Below are positions 10,290 to 20,890 of a stretch of 30,028 nucleotides of DNA, one piece after another. The notes under the pieces were generated by a model. The model saw only the letters and a program-made list of their open reading frames with translations, made no database searches and was not told the DNA's origin. The translations under genes and the position numbers were made by a program. Source of the DNA: Nymphaea colorata (Eukaryota; Streptophyta; Magnoliopsida; Nymphaeales; Nymphaeaceae); contig NW_022204946.1 in the NCBI RefSeq assembly GCF_008831285.2, positions 1 to 30,028 on the forward strand, read 5' to 3'. Each line of letters starts with the position of its first letter. Position 1 is the first letter of the stretch.

Positions 10290-12332
10290 ATGGACAAGAT
10301 CATAAACCAGCAATCCTAAAAGCCATCGGCGACAAGTATTGTCTTCCTCACATAGGAATGAATAAAAACGACGATACGGACGTATAGAATTATAGAGATT
10401 GATATACGAATATGCAACAAGGTATTCTCCGTAGATTGTTGAACATATCATCAGCATCTTCTCCGTAAAATACCTGCAAAGCACCGACATCAACCGAAGA
10501 ATAGTGGGATTGGAGGTGATGACAAGCGTCATCTCAGCCATCCAAAACGATCAGAGAGCACTCAAGACTTACGACGTCAAGATAGTAACTTGCATCCTAA
10601 GGTGCCTGAATGATAGCTAATGCCGAATCAGACTCATGGCCATAAAGGTGCTATTCTAAATAACCAAATTGCTCAACCAGAGAGTTATCAGGCTCTTCAA
10701 TCTGATCTTCGAGAAGATGATCGGGTGTGTGAGTGATGTGGAGTAAACTGTTAGAGATTCTTGCAATTTCTTCAATAGCACTCTCAAGAACATCGTTCTC
10801 AACGTATAAAATAACACGGAAGAGCTTAACTTTCCCGAATTTGTCAATATTTTGAAACTGAAATTGAAGACAATGAACTTTTAGGTTAGGAAATTCCTCC
10901 TGAGCTGGATTAGATAGATCATGGAGCTTGATCTGTATATGTACTTTCCTTAGTTTTTGGAGGACTTGCTTTTCATGATCAGCGAAAAAGATCTTAGGCT
11001 GATGTTTCAGAGTGCCTTAGCATCTTCGAATCATTTGAAGGAAAAATTTCATGACGAAACTCTGGAAGAACTAATCAGCATCGATTACATCGATAACATT
11101 GTAACAATCCTAATTAAGGTGGCCAAGAGCAAGTCTCCAAGCTATACAAATACCACACTCTCATTTGGTTTAGACTCATCTTCATCTTCTTCAGATACCA
11201 AACCTCAAACAAACCAACCAAAGCCAACTCCAAACATTACTTTAAAAAGGTCATCATTGACAGATTTGATGAGATTTTAGAACCCATCTGCTTCTCATGT
11301 CAAATGAAGAGGAATAAGTAAGGAAGGAGAGTATAATTTCCAATGAAATTTTGATGGAAGCTGTAATGAAGATGGAAAGAGATGACCAATCAACTTTGTC
11401 AAAGTGATTCCCATCCTCAAGGAAGTCTTATCGTAAAAGAAAATAACAAATACTTCATAATATGCAATTAATTGGATGAAATTCATGTTAGAATCATTCC
11501 ACGAAAAACTCATCCCCTAGATCAAGGAAATAGTGGAAAAGATCATGTAGAAGATATACGAATCAAACGGAAGGAACATATATGACATCATATAGAATAT
11601 GAAGCTAAAGTAAGCGTATTGCAACATACTCATCTAGAGAATGCTTTACTTTCTATTCCAGAGAGGCAGTGACAACGAATTCAAAGTGGAACTGATGATC
11701 AAGAAGTTCATAGGCTCGCGATAGGCATTCAAATTTCTAACCATCTTCTGCGAAAAGATGCAGGACTATAAGGACAAACCCAAGTTCATGTACGATATCG
11801 CAAACAGCCTCAACACTATCATCGTCAACGAAGAAGTCATGGTCAACATCAGGAAGGAATTGATCAGCTGGACAACGCAATCATACAAGGAACTATTCAT
11901 GATGCTCTACCAATCGTTTAAGTACAGTCCTCCTGCCGTCATCTCACTCTGTCTCATCGCACAGCAATACGAACTTGCCCTCAAAATCATCAATACTCTT
12001 AATGGCAAGTTCGAGATAAGTCCAACCGTGCTCATGGGACTGTGCAAGCTTGTCAGTCTACTTTAGAAACCAGCTTTCCTATGTACAGATGAACTTATTT
12101 AGTTTTAAGAATGCAGATTCTTTCCCAAAACAACGAGGTTCTTCTGGACTGCCTAAACGAGCTGTTGATGATCCTTCCTCAGGGAAAAATCTTCAATATG
12201 CTGAGAAACAGGTTGGACTCTCGCAGTTTGAGTAGGAGCATCAACGAGAATATGTTCGAAAACAGCAAAAATCCCATCGATATAGAGGCCTGCTTCAAGT
12301 AATATCAATCAACATTCGGTTTGAACCGTTGA
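10290..12332 (+). CDS. VAC14: Vac14, scaffold of the PIKfyve/Fab1 complex
   Basis: ATG 10290 (MDKIINQQ), stop TGA 12330-12332; about 670 residues, somewhat shorter than the human protein. The N-terminal half shows HEAT-type helical repeats (INRRIVGLEVMTSVISAIQN, QCRIRLMAIKVLFQITKLL) and the conserved-looking block VRKFLLSWIRQIMELDLYMY. The C-terminal block matches the Vac14 Fig4-binding region: SPPAVISLCLIAQQYELALK, then QNNEVLLDCLNELLMILPQ and FNMLRNRLDS. Vac14 holds the PI3P 5-kinase Fab1/PIKfyve and the phosphatase Fig4 on endolysosomal membranes and so sets PI(3,5)P2 levels. Neither partner is in this window. A Ser-rich, low-complexity insert lies at about 11165-11240. One-base frame changes are present near 10320, 11250, 11340 and 12060. 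Confidence 0.8.
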
Positions 12333-12442
12333 GTTGCCTGATTCTATTATCAATTTCTGTAATATTTTTACTTTTTAGTTCACTATTTTTCCATTTATAT
12401 TTAATATTAAACATCACATTATCTTTATTCAATATTTAAAAC

Positions 12443-13113
12443 ATGAATCCCGCCCTTCAGATCATTTCGGATGCTTATGAGTCGCTCCATATAAGCAAGG
12501 ACTATTATATAGGGATACTATCCATTTGAGTCTTTGACCTTTAAATGATTTTACATCAATAGTTTAATCAACTGTATAAATAAAAATAATCGAAGTCATT
12601 ATTAATTTATTGTATGAAATCGAAGCTTTAGAGAACTATTGGCTAGCTTTATTCCTTGAAGAACCAGATCAGAGCATAGCTAAATCAGATCCGTCCGAAG
12701 AAAGTACCCGTATACCCCGAAAAGCACGAAAAATCGGCCAAACGACTTTATGCCAATAAATGTGGAGACTCTACAAGCATTGTGAATCCTTCAGCGAGAA
12801 ATCAAAGCCAATAAAGCAAGGTTGCAAGCGTCTATTCAACCGTGAGAATATCGTCTTTAGCTAGACGAGCCGCATCATCGAGAAAAAGCATTACGAACGG
12901 CATTATGCTGATAATGTGGCATTATAAAACAAACTTAGACATAAAACTTGCTCTTACTTCAACGTCACTCCATCCAAACAGCCAGATGCGGTCTGCAGCC
13001 ATAATACCAGTCTTTCAGGGATCGGAATGAACGATAAATCTCATACTTAGGTTAGCAAATCAAGAAAACGCATATTTCAAGACAAGTTAGTCTATAAACC
13101 GAACTTGATTTGA
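12443..13113 (+). CDS. Hypothetical protein, frame interrupted
   Basis: A weakly supported gene. An ATG at 12443 gives MNPALQIISDAYESL, ending at TGA near 12530, so an intron or indel would be needed to continue. From about 12600 two overlapping frames look coding: one with LKNQIRAQLNQIRPKKVPVY, then another with NRENIVFSQTSRIIEKKHYE and KSRKRIFQDKLVYKPNLI before TGA 13111-13113. The product would be basic and Asn/Lys/Ser-rich. A resemblance to short ciliary CFAP97-type proteins is too weak to claim. It could also be two small genes. Confidence 0.4.
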
Positions 13114-13539
13114 GTCAAAATTTTAGTTACTTTGCTTTTTCAATATTTAAATAAAACTGCAGTGCCTTTCTATATAAGTTTTTTTTATGGTTTTTGCATA
13201 GCTTGTTTGCATCTAATTTATACAATACAAAACAAAAATATCAGACCGATTATATCTAATATTTTGCTTCAATATCCAAAGTATAAATTTTCTTATTTGA
13301 CCGGTTAATAAGAAGCTGTCTTATCTCAATATTTGAATTAATATGTTTTTCATCTTATTTTTTATTTGAAACCCTCAAGCCTTCTCATCTATCATAAATA
13401 CCCCTCGTAAGTATGTGGCAAAAAATAGGACCAAATAATTTCTGTTCATATTTCTTTGGTTAGTCATATAATGTGGATTCATATATAGTGGTCAGCTGAT
13501 AGCTCAATGATGACGCAATTGCCCATATAATTATTAATA
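13114..13539. promoter_or_regulatory. AT-rich intergenic region upstream of Lon
   Basis: About 425 bases, clearly richer in A and T than the flanking coding DNA, between two genes in the same direction. It must hold the 3' end of the upstream gene and the Lon promoter. I see no convincing coding stretch, repeat or structured RNA here. Confidence 0.5.
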
Positions 13540-15920
13540 ATGAAAAGACAAAACGTCTACATCTACGCCATCGACGGCAAGGTCATCTTCCCCTACCACG
13601 AATACCGCTTCACCATCAGTTCCAACGCCTACAATCGTACATCTCTTATCATCTAGCCGAGTACTACGATAATTTGGTCGGATTTGTCACAAATTAGAAG
13701 ATCATAAAGACCACAAAAATATATAGAAAATTGATGGATACTCCAGATACGGGACTCTGCTTAAAATCCAGAAATCTGACATCATATCCCCTCATCCTTT
13801 TTTCGAAAGGAGCAAGAGCATCATGATCAATTATCTGGGCCTAACATTCTCAAGGTAAAGATCAAATAATGAAGGTTTAAGATCCTCTCCTTGAACAAGT
13901 AGGATGGCCGATTGACTGCCAATATTGAAATTTTCACAGATTAACTCACCAAAGACGTGAGAATACTCTCGAAAAAAAGAACTTGGTTCAAAATTTAAAG
14001 AAAGAATTGAAGACTTACTATGAGTGTAAGATGAGGAACCTAGAAGCAGAGGCCCTCAAGGATCGGCTTGATAGCGAAACAAGCCTCAACAAATCATCTA
14101 CAAGGCCATCAGTGAACTTTAAATTCCCTACCAGGAAAAATTAAGATTTATCCAGCTCAGCAAACATTAAAACCGTATCGAAACTCTCATCTCCTACCTG
14201 ATTGAAAAGACAGAAAACTCAAAAGGGGTGATTAACATTGAGGAGAAGTGAGAAGGAAATGAACGGCAAAAAAAGAAACCCCTATTCTAGGGAGGATTCA
14301 AACCACCAGGCTATCCTGGCACTAATGAACTCACAGATAAGATCAATGCTAAGAAATTACCCGAAAATGTGAGGATTTAGATCGATAAATAAATGAAAAA
14401 TATGGGTCAGGAAGCTCCAAGTCAGTCTCGCAAAAGTATATTGAAACCTTGCTCGAAATTCCTTGGCTGGAAAGCACAGAAGACGTGAAGGACATCGCTT
14501 TAGCTGAGAAGATTTTGCAAGAAGACCATACTGGCCTGAAAGATGTGAAATAGAGAATTCTAGAATTTTTAGCCGTTAAGTTCCGAAGTGGAAACTCCAA
14601 AGGAAACATCTTATGTCTGCACGGTCCACCCGGCGTTGGCAAGACATCAATCGCAAATCAATCGCCAGAGCGTTGGGAAAGGGCTTTACGAGGATTTCGC
14701 TTGGAGGCATGAATGACGAAGCTGAGCTTAGGGGCCATAGGAGGACATACGTAGCAGCTCTTCCTGGAGCCATCATCAGAGCATTAATTAAGGCAAAGTC
14801 CAACAATCCTGTTATTCTACTCGACGAAATATAGAAGATCGGAAAGAGCTACAAGGGGGACCCGGAGCATGCCTTACTCTAGATTCTAGATCCATCGCAA
14901 AACAGCTCATTCGTGGATCATTATGTATCCATTCCCGTCGATCTGTCTAAAGTTATGTTCATTTGCACAGCAAATTCCCTCTAGCTGTCCACTCCTCTGC
15001 TTAACAGACTCGAGCTGATCGAAGTGCCAGGCTACAGCAGATAGGAGAAGATATAAATAGCTAGAAACCATCTGATTCCTCTTCAGATTAAGGAAAATGG
15101 AGTAGAAGGATTGATCTAATTCGAAAATGAGGGATTAAAAGAATAGTGAAATACTCAAAGAGCTTGGAGTGAGGGAGCTTTAGAGGAAGTTATCGAAGAT
15201 ATGCAGGAAAGTAGCTCGAAAAGGAGTCAAAGATGTCATCACCAAATAAAAAGTTGAACAATACTTGGGAAAACTCCACAAAACCGACCTTTGGAATGGC
15301 ATCGGAGTGGTAAATGGAATGGCTTGGACGCAAATGGGAGGCAAGGTGCTACAGTATAAGCCATTCTCTACCGTTCAGAGAAGCAAAAGATAGAAGTTAC
15401 TGGCCAGTTGGGGGATGTCATGAAGGAAAGCGTCACTATTGCCTTCTCGTGGATAAAGTCTAATTTCGAAGAACTAGCAATAGTCGGAAACATGAATCAG
15501 ACTCTTGCTGGCATCGAAAAGACAAAGTATCTCGATGAAGTATCGCTTCACATCCACTTTCCTTAAGGAGCAACCAAGAAAGACGGCCTTCAGCCGGCGT
15601 CACTATCGTCACCTGTCTCACCTCTCTTCTCATGAAAGTCCCCCAAGGGAGAATCTATCAATGACAGGCGAAATCACTTGAGTGGTAAGGTGCTGCCAGT
15701 GGGCGGCATCCGTGAGAAGTGCATCGCTGCCATCTACGAAGGAATGAAGCAGTAATCATTATATTATTTAGTATCATAATTCCGTATGGAAACTTAAAGG
15801 ATTTGGAGAAGATAGATGAATCCTTACGCAAAAAGGCACAGTTTTATCCAGTGAAGGACATCAAAGAGGCACTTTCAGTCGCATTCCCCGCTTCATCTAG
15901 AAAAATACTCCAAACTATGA
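13540..15920 (+). CDS. LONP2: ATP-dependent Lon protease, probably peroxisomal
   Basis: Starts [18 protein letters not shown] with no mitochondrial-type presequence and goes straight into the Lon substrate-binding domain ([31 protein letters not shown]). The AAA+ module has Walker [10 protein letters not shown] (about 14627), Walker B PVILLDEI and the Lon motif [16 protein letters not shown]. The protease domain has [16 protein letters not shown], the Ser motif GPSAG (Ser codon about 15590, needing one restored base) and the Lys motif [10 protein letters not shown]. Three 20-base introns are clear. At the expected C-terminus, one base fewer in the A5 run near 15900 gives RKYSKL followed by TGA 15918-15920: SKL is a classical PTS1 signal, typical of peroxisomal Lon2. 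Read as written, the frame runs on past 15940. Lon degrades damaged matrix proteins using ATP. Confidence 0.9.
13637..13656 (+). other. 20-base intron in Lon
   Basis: GTACATCT...CATCTAG, 20 bases. Its removal joins SSNAYN to [14 protein letters not shown], a good match to the Lon N-terminal domain. Confidence 0.75.
13855..13874 (+). other. 20-base intron in Lon
   Basis: GTAAAGAT...AATGAAG, 20 bases, ending AAG. Splicing joins LGLTFSR to [18 protein letters not shown] in one frame. Confidence 0.8.
15752..15771 (+). other. 20-base intron in Lon
   Basis: GTAATCAT...ATTTAG, 20 bases, very AT-rich. Removal gives [18 protein letters not shown], the conserved Lon segment after the catalytic Lys, which makes this one of the best supported introns. 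Confidence 0.9.
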
Positions 15921-15964
15921 TCTCCATTCGAATTCATTATGATTAAGGATAATAGATAATAAAT

Positions 15965-16708
15965 ATGGACATTGCAGATCAGCAGAACTTTCCATCGATG
16001 TAGCTTTTCTACATGGCGTTTATTTCCTTCTTGAAGTCAAATTGGTCATATTTGCTTGCTTCGTTATCTTTTGTCTGGCGAGAGACTCCTAAATTAAATA
16101 ACTTATTTGAATTCCTTCAGCAACATCAGCATGCAAATCCACGAAAAAGCTCAAACACAATAAGCAAAGAGAGCAATGATAAGCAAGCTTAACAGATTGA
16201 TTGATCCGAGGTTACTTTTTTCGATGAAATAGGCAGAAATTAAAGTGACTCCGATGGTAAAGGTGTAAGCAGAGATTCTGTAGAAGTATAGAAGAGATTG
16301 GCTTCCAACGAACAATCTAGAAGTCTATATCAAGTGCTCACAATATCTAGCAGAGTTACAGTAGGCAACACCGGTAAGGTTGATGTAGGAATATACGTCA
16401 GTCCTGACCAAATCAACAGATGGGCGCCGCAATTGAAGAAAGTATTGCAGCATGGAGCACAGGCAGGACAAGTTCCATCAGGATAGCATCTCAATGCCTA
16501 TAGGAAAAAGTCTATGAGGTTGAAAAATGCATTAAGGAAAGACCCACCCACAACGGAACCGAAGTGGAATTTTAGCAATCTGCTGAAAGTTTAGCAGAGG
16601 CTTGACGACTTATTGCAATACCATTCAGTAGCAAGGCCAGAAAGGATGAAGTTATCTACATTATCACATAGTTACATGCATCCTTTAGGAACTGGAGCCC
16701 CCAAATGA
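15965..16708 (+). CDS. Hypothetical protein with one in-frame TGA
   Basis: ATG 15965 (MDIADQQNFPSM) and TGA 16706-16708 share one frame for about 247 codons, broken by a single TGA at 16202-16204. On both sides the translation looks coding: a hydrophobic N-terminal stretch (LFYMAFISFL, YLLASLSFVW), a Gln/Asn-rich part, then VTFFDEIGRNQSDSDGKG and VGIYVSPDQINRWAPQLKKV to the end HPLGTGAPK. I do not recognise a family. The TGA could be a base error, two compensating indels, the boundary of two genes, or rare readthrough. The gene begins 45 bases after the Lon stop and its 3' end overlaps the convergent transporter-like gene by about 40 bases. Confidence 0.55.
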
Positions 16709-17718
16709 ATCAATTAGGTTGAGGATGAATAGAGGGATGTTAGTGGTGAGCTTCAAAAAGACGTCTCCTTCTGATGGAGTGGGCTCAGAGTGACTCAGGA
16801 ATGCCAAATGCTGGAAAATAAAAAGAACGATGAGTCCAGCAGAGAAAGCGATGAACAAGAGAGTAAACAGGTAATAGCTTAGCTTTTCCTTTGTCAGTTT
16901 GCTTCCCCAGTCGATAAAGACTCCAGTTAGTCTGTTCCTTCTCCTGAAAAGCACAAGAAGAAGGCAAACATAACTGCAATAGAGATGGACACAATCGCAA
17001 TCGTAAGCTTCCACAGCTAAGACACCCCTTCAGAATGGTCGATAAGCATAACCACGCCAATTCCCGCCAGCTAAGTATAGATAAGACGGTCACAAAGGCT
17101 GTCATAGCTCTCGGGAAGCATTGAACCAGTTGCGACCACAAAATGCCAATAGCAAGTGAGATGATGACGCTTACCCTTATCGAGTCATAAACTTCCAAAA
17201 AGTTCCATTTTTGGTTCAAGTTAGCAGTTTCCATGAGTTTCTACTGGGCTACTGAGTCGGTTGGCGCACAGAACCCTCCAAGCCGGTCAAAGTTGACAGA
17301 AGCAGAATAGATGTTATTCAAGCCACAGGAGGGAACTTTTGAATTCACCCTGCAGCTGAGCTCAGGATCGCCAGCATTGGGGCATCGACTGAGGCAAACC
17401 CGCTTAATGAGTTGATGATTACGATGCTGATGTCGTTGATGTTGGGAAAATAAACAAATGGGTAATGCTGATTGACTCCGTAGGAGCAAGGAATGTGGTC
17501 GGAGTCTGTGGGGAAGTTGCTTTTCTTATAGTTTTCTAATTCGGCCAAGATTTACCCGAACTGATCAGCACGAATGCCAGAATGAACAGCGTCAGGCCAT
17601 ACAGTGCTCCTATTATCGTGCAAAAGATGTCAGTCTTTTTGCGATCGTGGTCTGAGGTTATTGGTGGATTACCTTCCAAGGGGAGGTCTTTGAAAGCACT
17701 GATTTTCTAAGTGATCAT
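16664..17718 (-). CDS. Choline-transporter-like (SLC44) membrane protein, short form
   Basis: ATG 17718 (MITQKISAFKDLPLEGNPPI) leads into DRKKTDIFCTIIGALYGLTL, a first membrane helix as at the start of SLC44/CTL proteins. After two 20-base introns come an extracellular Cys-rich loop typical of the family (NFPTDSDHIPCSYG, YPFVYFP, RVCLSRCPNAGDPELSCR) and further helices (VSVIISLAIGIL, LAGIGVVMLIDHSE, LTIAIVSISIAVMFAF). The basic RRRNRL and a last helix follow, then TGA 16664-16666. SLC44 members carry choline or ethanolamine across membranes. Usual family length is about 600-700 residues, whereas this gene has only about 340, so the conserved C-terminal half is missing. Two one-base changes or a further intron lie near 17070 and 16960. 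Function as a transporter is therefore uncertain. Confidence 0.7.
17403..17422 (-). other. 20-base intron in the choline-transporter-like gene
   Basis: On the minus strand GTAATCAT...CATTAAG, 20 bases. Removal joins FPNINDISI to RVCLSRCPNAGD, the expected SLC44 loop. Confidence 0.85.
17536..17555 (-). other. 20-base intron in the choline-transporter-like gene
   Basis: On the minus strand GTAAATCT...GAATTAG, 20 bases, richer in G and C than the others. Removal joins FVLISS to ENYKKSNFPTDSDH in one frame. Confidence 0.85.
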
Positions 17719-18166
17719 TCTTCTCTAATTATAAATTAAATAACTTATAAACAGGCCGACAGAACTTTTATCAATGCAGTTTAGAATAACCGTAGGATAA
17801 TTATTTGGAAAAAGGAACAAATGATGATTTTGGGTTATTATGAATTAAAATATGTGCAGAGTGTAAGGAAATGAGGAAAAAAAATTTGGATTTGGATATG
17901 AAAAGATCTAATTTTATATTTTTTATGCTTCTATCTTTTCTTTGGTTGCCTTTCAAGGAGTTTTATAATGCTACAACTCCACTTCAACTGAATTCCGCAA
18001 TCATACAGTCAAACTGCATCAAAGATGGATAAAACGATGCCTATAATGCTTTTCCATACGTATCATCCTTACAGAGTCCGTTGACCGAGTTGATAGGCTC
18101 TGTATGATAATCTGCTATAAATGCAGCCTTCAGATGCCTTCCATTAATTTAAAAATAGATCCAAAA
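17719..18166. promoter_or_regulatory. Divergent intergenic region with a small ORF
   Basis: About 450 bases between the transporter-like gene (-) and the nucleoside hydrolase (+). The part next to the transporter start is AT-rich. The middle contains the possible secreted peptide at 17898-18107, listed separately. No repeat or known motif was found. Confidence 0.4.
17898..18107 (+). CDS. Possible small secreted peptide (69 residues)
   Basis: ATG 17898 to TGA 18105-18107 is open without introns. It begins MKRSNFIFFMLLSFLWLPF, a good signal-peptide shape (basic start, long hydrophobic core), followed by a short polar segment with one Cys and the end LTELIGSV. With TGA as the only stop, open frames of 70 codons arise fairly often by chance, so support is limited to the signal-like start and the clean boundaries. 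Confidence 0.3.
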
Positions 18167-19164
18167 ATGCAATCCCAATAAAAGACAACTATTTGGCTGG
18201 ACTGTGATCCCGGCCTCGACGACACCTTTGCCATCATCTACGCCGGCCACGCCAGCTAAATCGAATTACTCGGCGTCTCCACCTCTCCCGGCAACACATG
18301 CCTCGCCAACACCACCCAAAACGCTCTCGACGTCCTCTACAACATCGGACGCAGAGATGTTCCCGTCTTCGCAGGCTCCAACTCGCTCATCAAGGGAGAA
18401 ATGAAACTCGCCGAACATATGCACGGCTCCAATGGACTAGGAGGAGTGCATTTGCCCAAGTCACCAGAATCGGCCAACTTCGAAAGAAGCTTTGAAAAGA
18501 TATTTCGAGGATCATGGCTCACGAAGGCAAGATCATATGGGCAATACGGGATCGCTTACCAATCTTTGCATCTTACTGCTCACCTATCCGGAGCTGAAGC
18601 AAAAGATAGTGAAAATCGTGATGATGGGAGGAGCTATCGGCAAGGGAAACATCACTCCTGCGGCAGAGTTCAACGTCTTTTTCGACCCGCATGCCTTTGA
18701 TGAGGTTCTACGCCTCAAGGGTGAGATTCCTTTGGTGATGATTCCCTTATAAGTGACTCACGAGAACATGGCCACCCAGGACGTCTTTGACCACTTTAAA
18801 AGAAACTAGCACATTCCCTTCGCGAAGGCAGTCTACAACATGCTGGAGCAGTTCAAGATTATGTATTACAACAACTACAAATTCCCCTTCCCTCCCATCC
18901 ACGACCCCTGCACCATCTTCTACATCCTCCATCCCGAAGAATTCGTCACGCCAAGGCCCAAATCGAAGTCGATACCTTTCCCACTTCGTACGGTCGCACC
19001 AATTGTTACTTCTGCAATCCCCGCAACCCAAAAGTGGACCTGGAGAGCAACAACATCGTGACGACTCACCTCAAGAACGAAAAGACGAAGTTTTGGTAGG
19101 AGATGGAGAAGATCCTGGACGACATTTCTCAGAGCAGGTGCAAAAGCGCATCGTGGTTGAATGA
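18167..19164 (+). CDS. Inosine/uridine-preferring nucleoside hydrolase
   Basis: Starts MQSQQKTTIWLDCDPGLDDT: the Asp cluster D12, D14, D18, D19 is the Ca2+-binding hallmark of the IUNH family. Further family motifs are GVSTSPGNTCLANTTQNAL, PVFAGSN, TGSLTNLCILLLTYPELK, VMMGGAIGKGNITPAAEFNV followed by FFDPHAFDEVL, and HDPCTIFYILHPEEF with the catalytic His. The enzyme cleaves ribonucleosides to base and ribose in nucleotide salvage, and ciliates depend on purine salvage. Frame changes near 18505 and 18540 (each one missing base), near 18945 and near 19130 split it. The C-terminus is best read as QKRIVVE before TGA 19162-19164, but 19158-19160 is possible. Length, about 330 residues, is normal for the family. 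Confidence 0.9.
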
Positions 19165-19213
19165 TGATGATATACCTCAATAGCCTATACGATTATAACA
19201 GACATATTCAAAC

Positions 19214-19880
19214 GATGCATTTCAATACGTCCTTCAACCAGTACGGCTCCATTTCCCCCGCCAGGTCCTACAAGAGCACTCTCAAAGAGAATCAAAACCA
19301 ATCCATTAACTCTTACGAGGACTCACGACTCAAGGCATCCATATCCACGGAGCAGCATACTCAAAAGACCAACGCGACAATCTCTACACCATCAAGCTCT
19401 AGTCAAAGATCCTGGAGATGCAGAAGAAGATCGATCAGCAAAAGTACCAGATCGATTCTCTCACTATTGAGACCTAGAATTTTATGAATTTGTGTGAATA
19501 GCAAAAAAAGTCCTTTCCAGCTATAACATCGAAATGCTCAAGCAAGAGTACGAGGAGCAGATAAGCGAGCTGATATCGGAGAAGGAGAAATTGACGGAAC
19601 TGATATAGACGCTAGCTGAGGAGTACAGGCTGGTCGAGATGCAGCAGGAGAGCGAAGTGAGAGCCATGAAGGCTAGAAATGCAGAACTAGCCAAAAGGAT
19701 TGAAGATGCCATGAATAGAAAGTAATCCCTTTTGAAAGAGATATCGATTGCCGATAAGATTCACTAGGAGAATTAGGAGATTATAATCGAACAGGAGGAA
19801 AGGATAGACTCCTTAGAAACATCTAGAGGAAACTTTTCATCGCACTCAGGGAGATTGAAACGCTCGAAAAGGCCAAATGA
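19214..19880 (+). CDS. Coiled-coil protein
   Basis: ATG 19214 gives MHFNTSFNQYGSISPARSYK; an in-frame ATG run at 19161 is an alternative start but overlaps the previous gene's end. After a Ser/Asn-rich head the protein becomes a long coiled coil: TIKLQSKILEMQKKIDQQKY, then SYNIEMLKQEYEEQISELIS, then AEEYRLVEMQQESEVRAMKA, then LAKRIEDAMNRKQSLLKEIS. It ends REIETLEKAK at TGA 19878-19880. No specific family is recognised. A cytoskeletal or basal-body role would be a guess. Two or three one-base frame changes occur near 19345, 19510 and 19815. Several Gln in the coil are encoded by TAG or TAA. Confidence 0.65.
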
Positions 19881-20022
19881 TAATCATGCTCTCTTTACTT
19901 CAATTCTCAATATAATACATCCAAAAGGATGTATGCATAATATTCATCACATGGGATTGAAAAAGCCTCATTATTTCGCCACAGTTTTATAATGTTGGTT
20001 CTTTCAGTATTATAATATTTGA

Positions 20023-20846
20023 ATGCAGCAAATTGCAAACTTTTTCAAATAGAACGAAAAGGTGATCTTCGGCGTCACCGCTTCCTGCCTGCTCAGCTAT
20101 CTCTTCTTCAGGAACCGTCTCTGGAACGGTACATCCCAAAACAAATCCCAAAACCTACTGGATGTGACTCTTGAGAAGCTGATCGCCAATAAGTCCCATG
20201 CTAGGATCAAGAAGATAGTCATTACTACCGGTCCATCCTCCAAGGGCGACTTCAGGAAGAACCTCATAAACTTCCTCAAATCCCGCCTCACAGAAGAGAA
20301 TATAAAAGTGTTGATTAATTGCTCAGTAAGGTATATGATATATAGCCTCAAAAACTATTGAGAGCCGGTTGCTAGTGTTTCCTATAAAGCATGGAGCCTG
20401 ATGACAGTGAGTTCCTGCAGTACTATTGCAACGCCCTAAAGGCACAGTTCCTTATCGAGGATACCATCTCCAACATTGAACTGATCAGTGATAACAATAG
20501 CAATAGCCAAATCGTGATGATCTGTGACAACAATCCCTTCGATATCAAGCTCCTCAACAAGTCAGAACATCTCTGGACTCAATTCCTCGACAAGTATAAT
20601 GTAATCGTGGAGATATGAAGATCAAAGAGGGAGATTTGATTGATGGATACGATATGGTGATCCATGTCATCGATGGCGACTCAGTCAAGGCCGAAGACGA
20701 AAGGATTCAATAAGTTTGGAAAAAGAGTCGCAATACCATCAAATTATTGTCAACTAGCACTCCACGCGTGAAACTTCGATATTGCCTTCAACAAGATCAC
20801 CGCGTATCTCGCCCAGACGAAGTAGCAAGCCATCCTTTAATCATGA
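20023..20846 (+). CDS. Hypothetical membrane-anchored protein
   Basis: ATG 20023 (MQQIANFFKQNEKVIFGVTA) has one N-terminal hydrophobic segment (IFGVTASCLLSYLFF) followed by a basic residue cluster, as in a signal anchor. After KKIVITTGPSSKGDFRKNLI a 20-base intron at 20326 leads to NCSPQKLLRAGCQCF, then MEPDDSEFLQYYCNALKAQF and IVMICDNNPFDIKLLNKSE. One base change near 20615 continues into KIKEGDLIDGYDMVIHVIDG; another near 20770 gives NFDIAFNKITAYLAQTKQQA and TGA 20844-20846. Alternating hydrophobic strands and helices suggest a soluble alpha/beta domain outside the anchor. I recognise no family. Without the indel, the gene would end at TGA 20616-20618. Confidence 0.5.
20326..20345 (+). other. 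20-base intron in the membrane-anchored gene
   Basis: GTAAGGTA...ATATATAG, 20 bases, phase 0. Removal bypasses a TGA about 15 bases downstream of the intron and continues into CQCFLQSMEPDDSEFLQYYC. Confidence 0.8.
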
Positions 20847-20890
20847 TCTATAGTATGATTTACCATTGATTTCCCTAAGGTTTTGGAGCC

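Noticed and set aside
10209-10541. Minus-strand frame of 110 residues
   Set aside because: It lies over the N-terminal part of Vac14, whose plus-strand frame has clear helical-repeat content.
14249-14251. In-frame TGA within Lon suggesting UGA recoding
   Set aside because: The intervening segment reads EKEMNGKK in the -1 frame, which matches Lon, so two nearby one-base changes explain it better than recoding.
14349-14806. Minus-strand frames opposite the Lon AAA+ domain
   Set aside because: They are antisense shadows of the conserved Walker A and B region on the plus strand.
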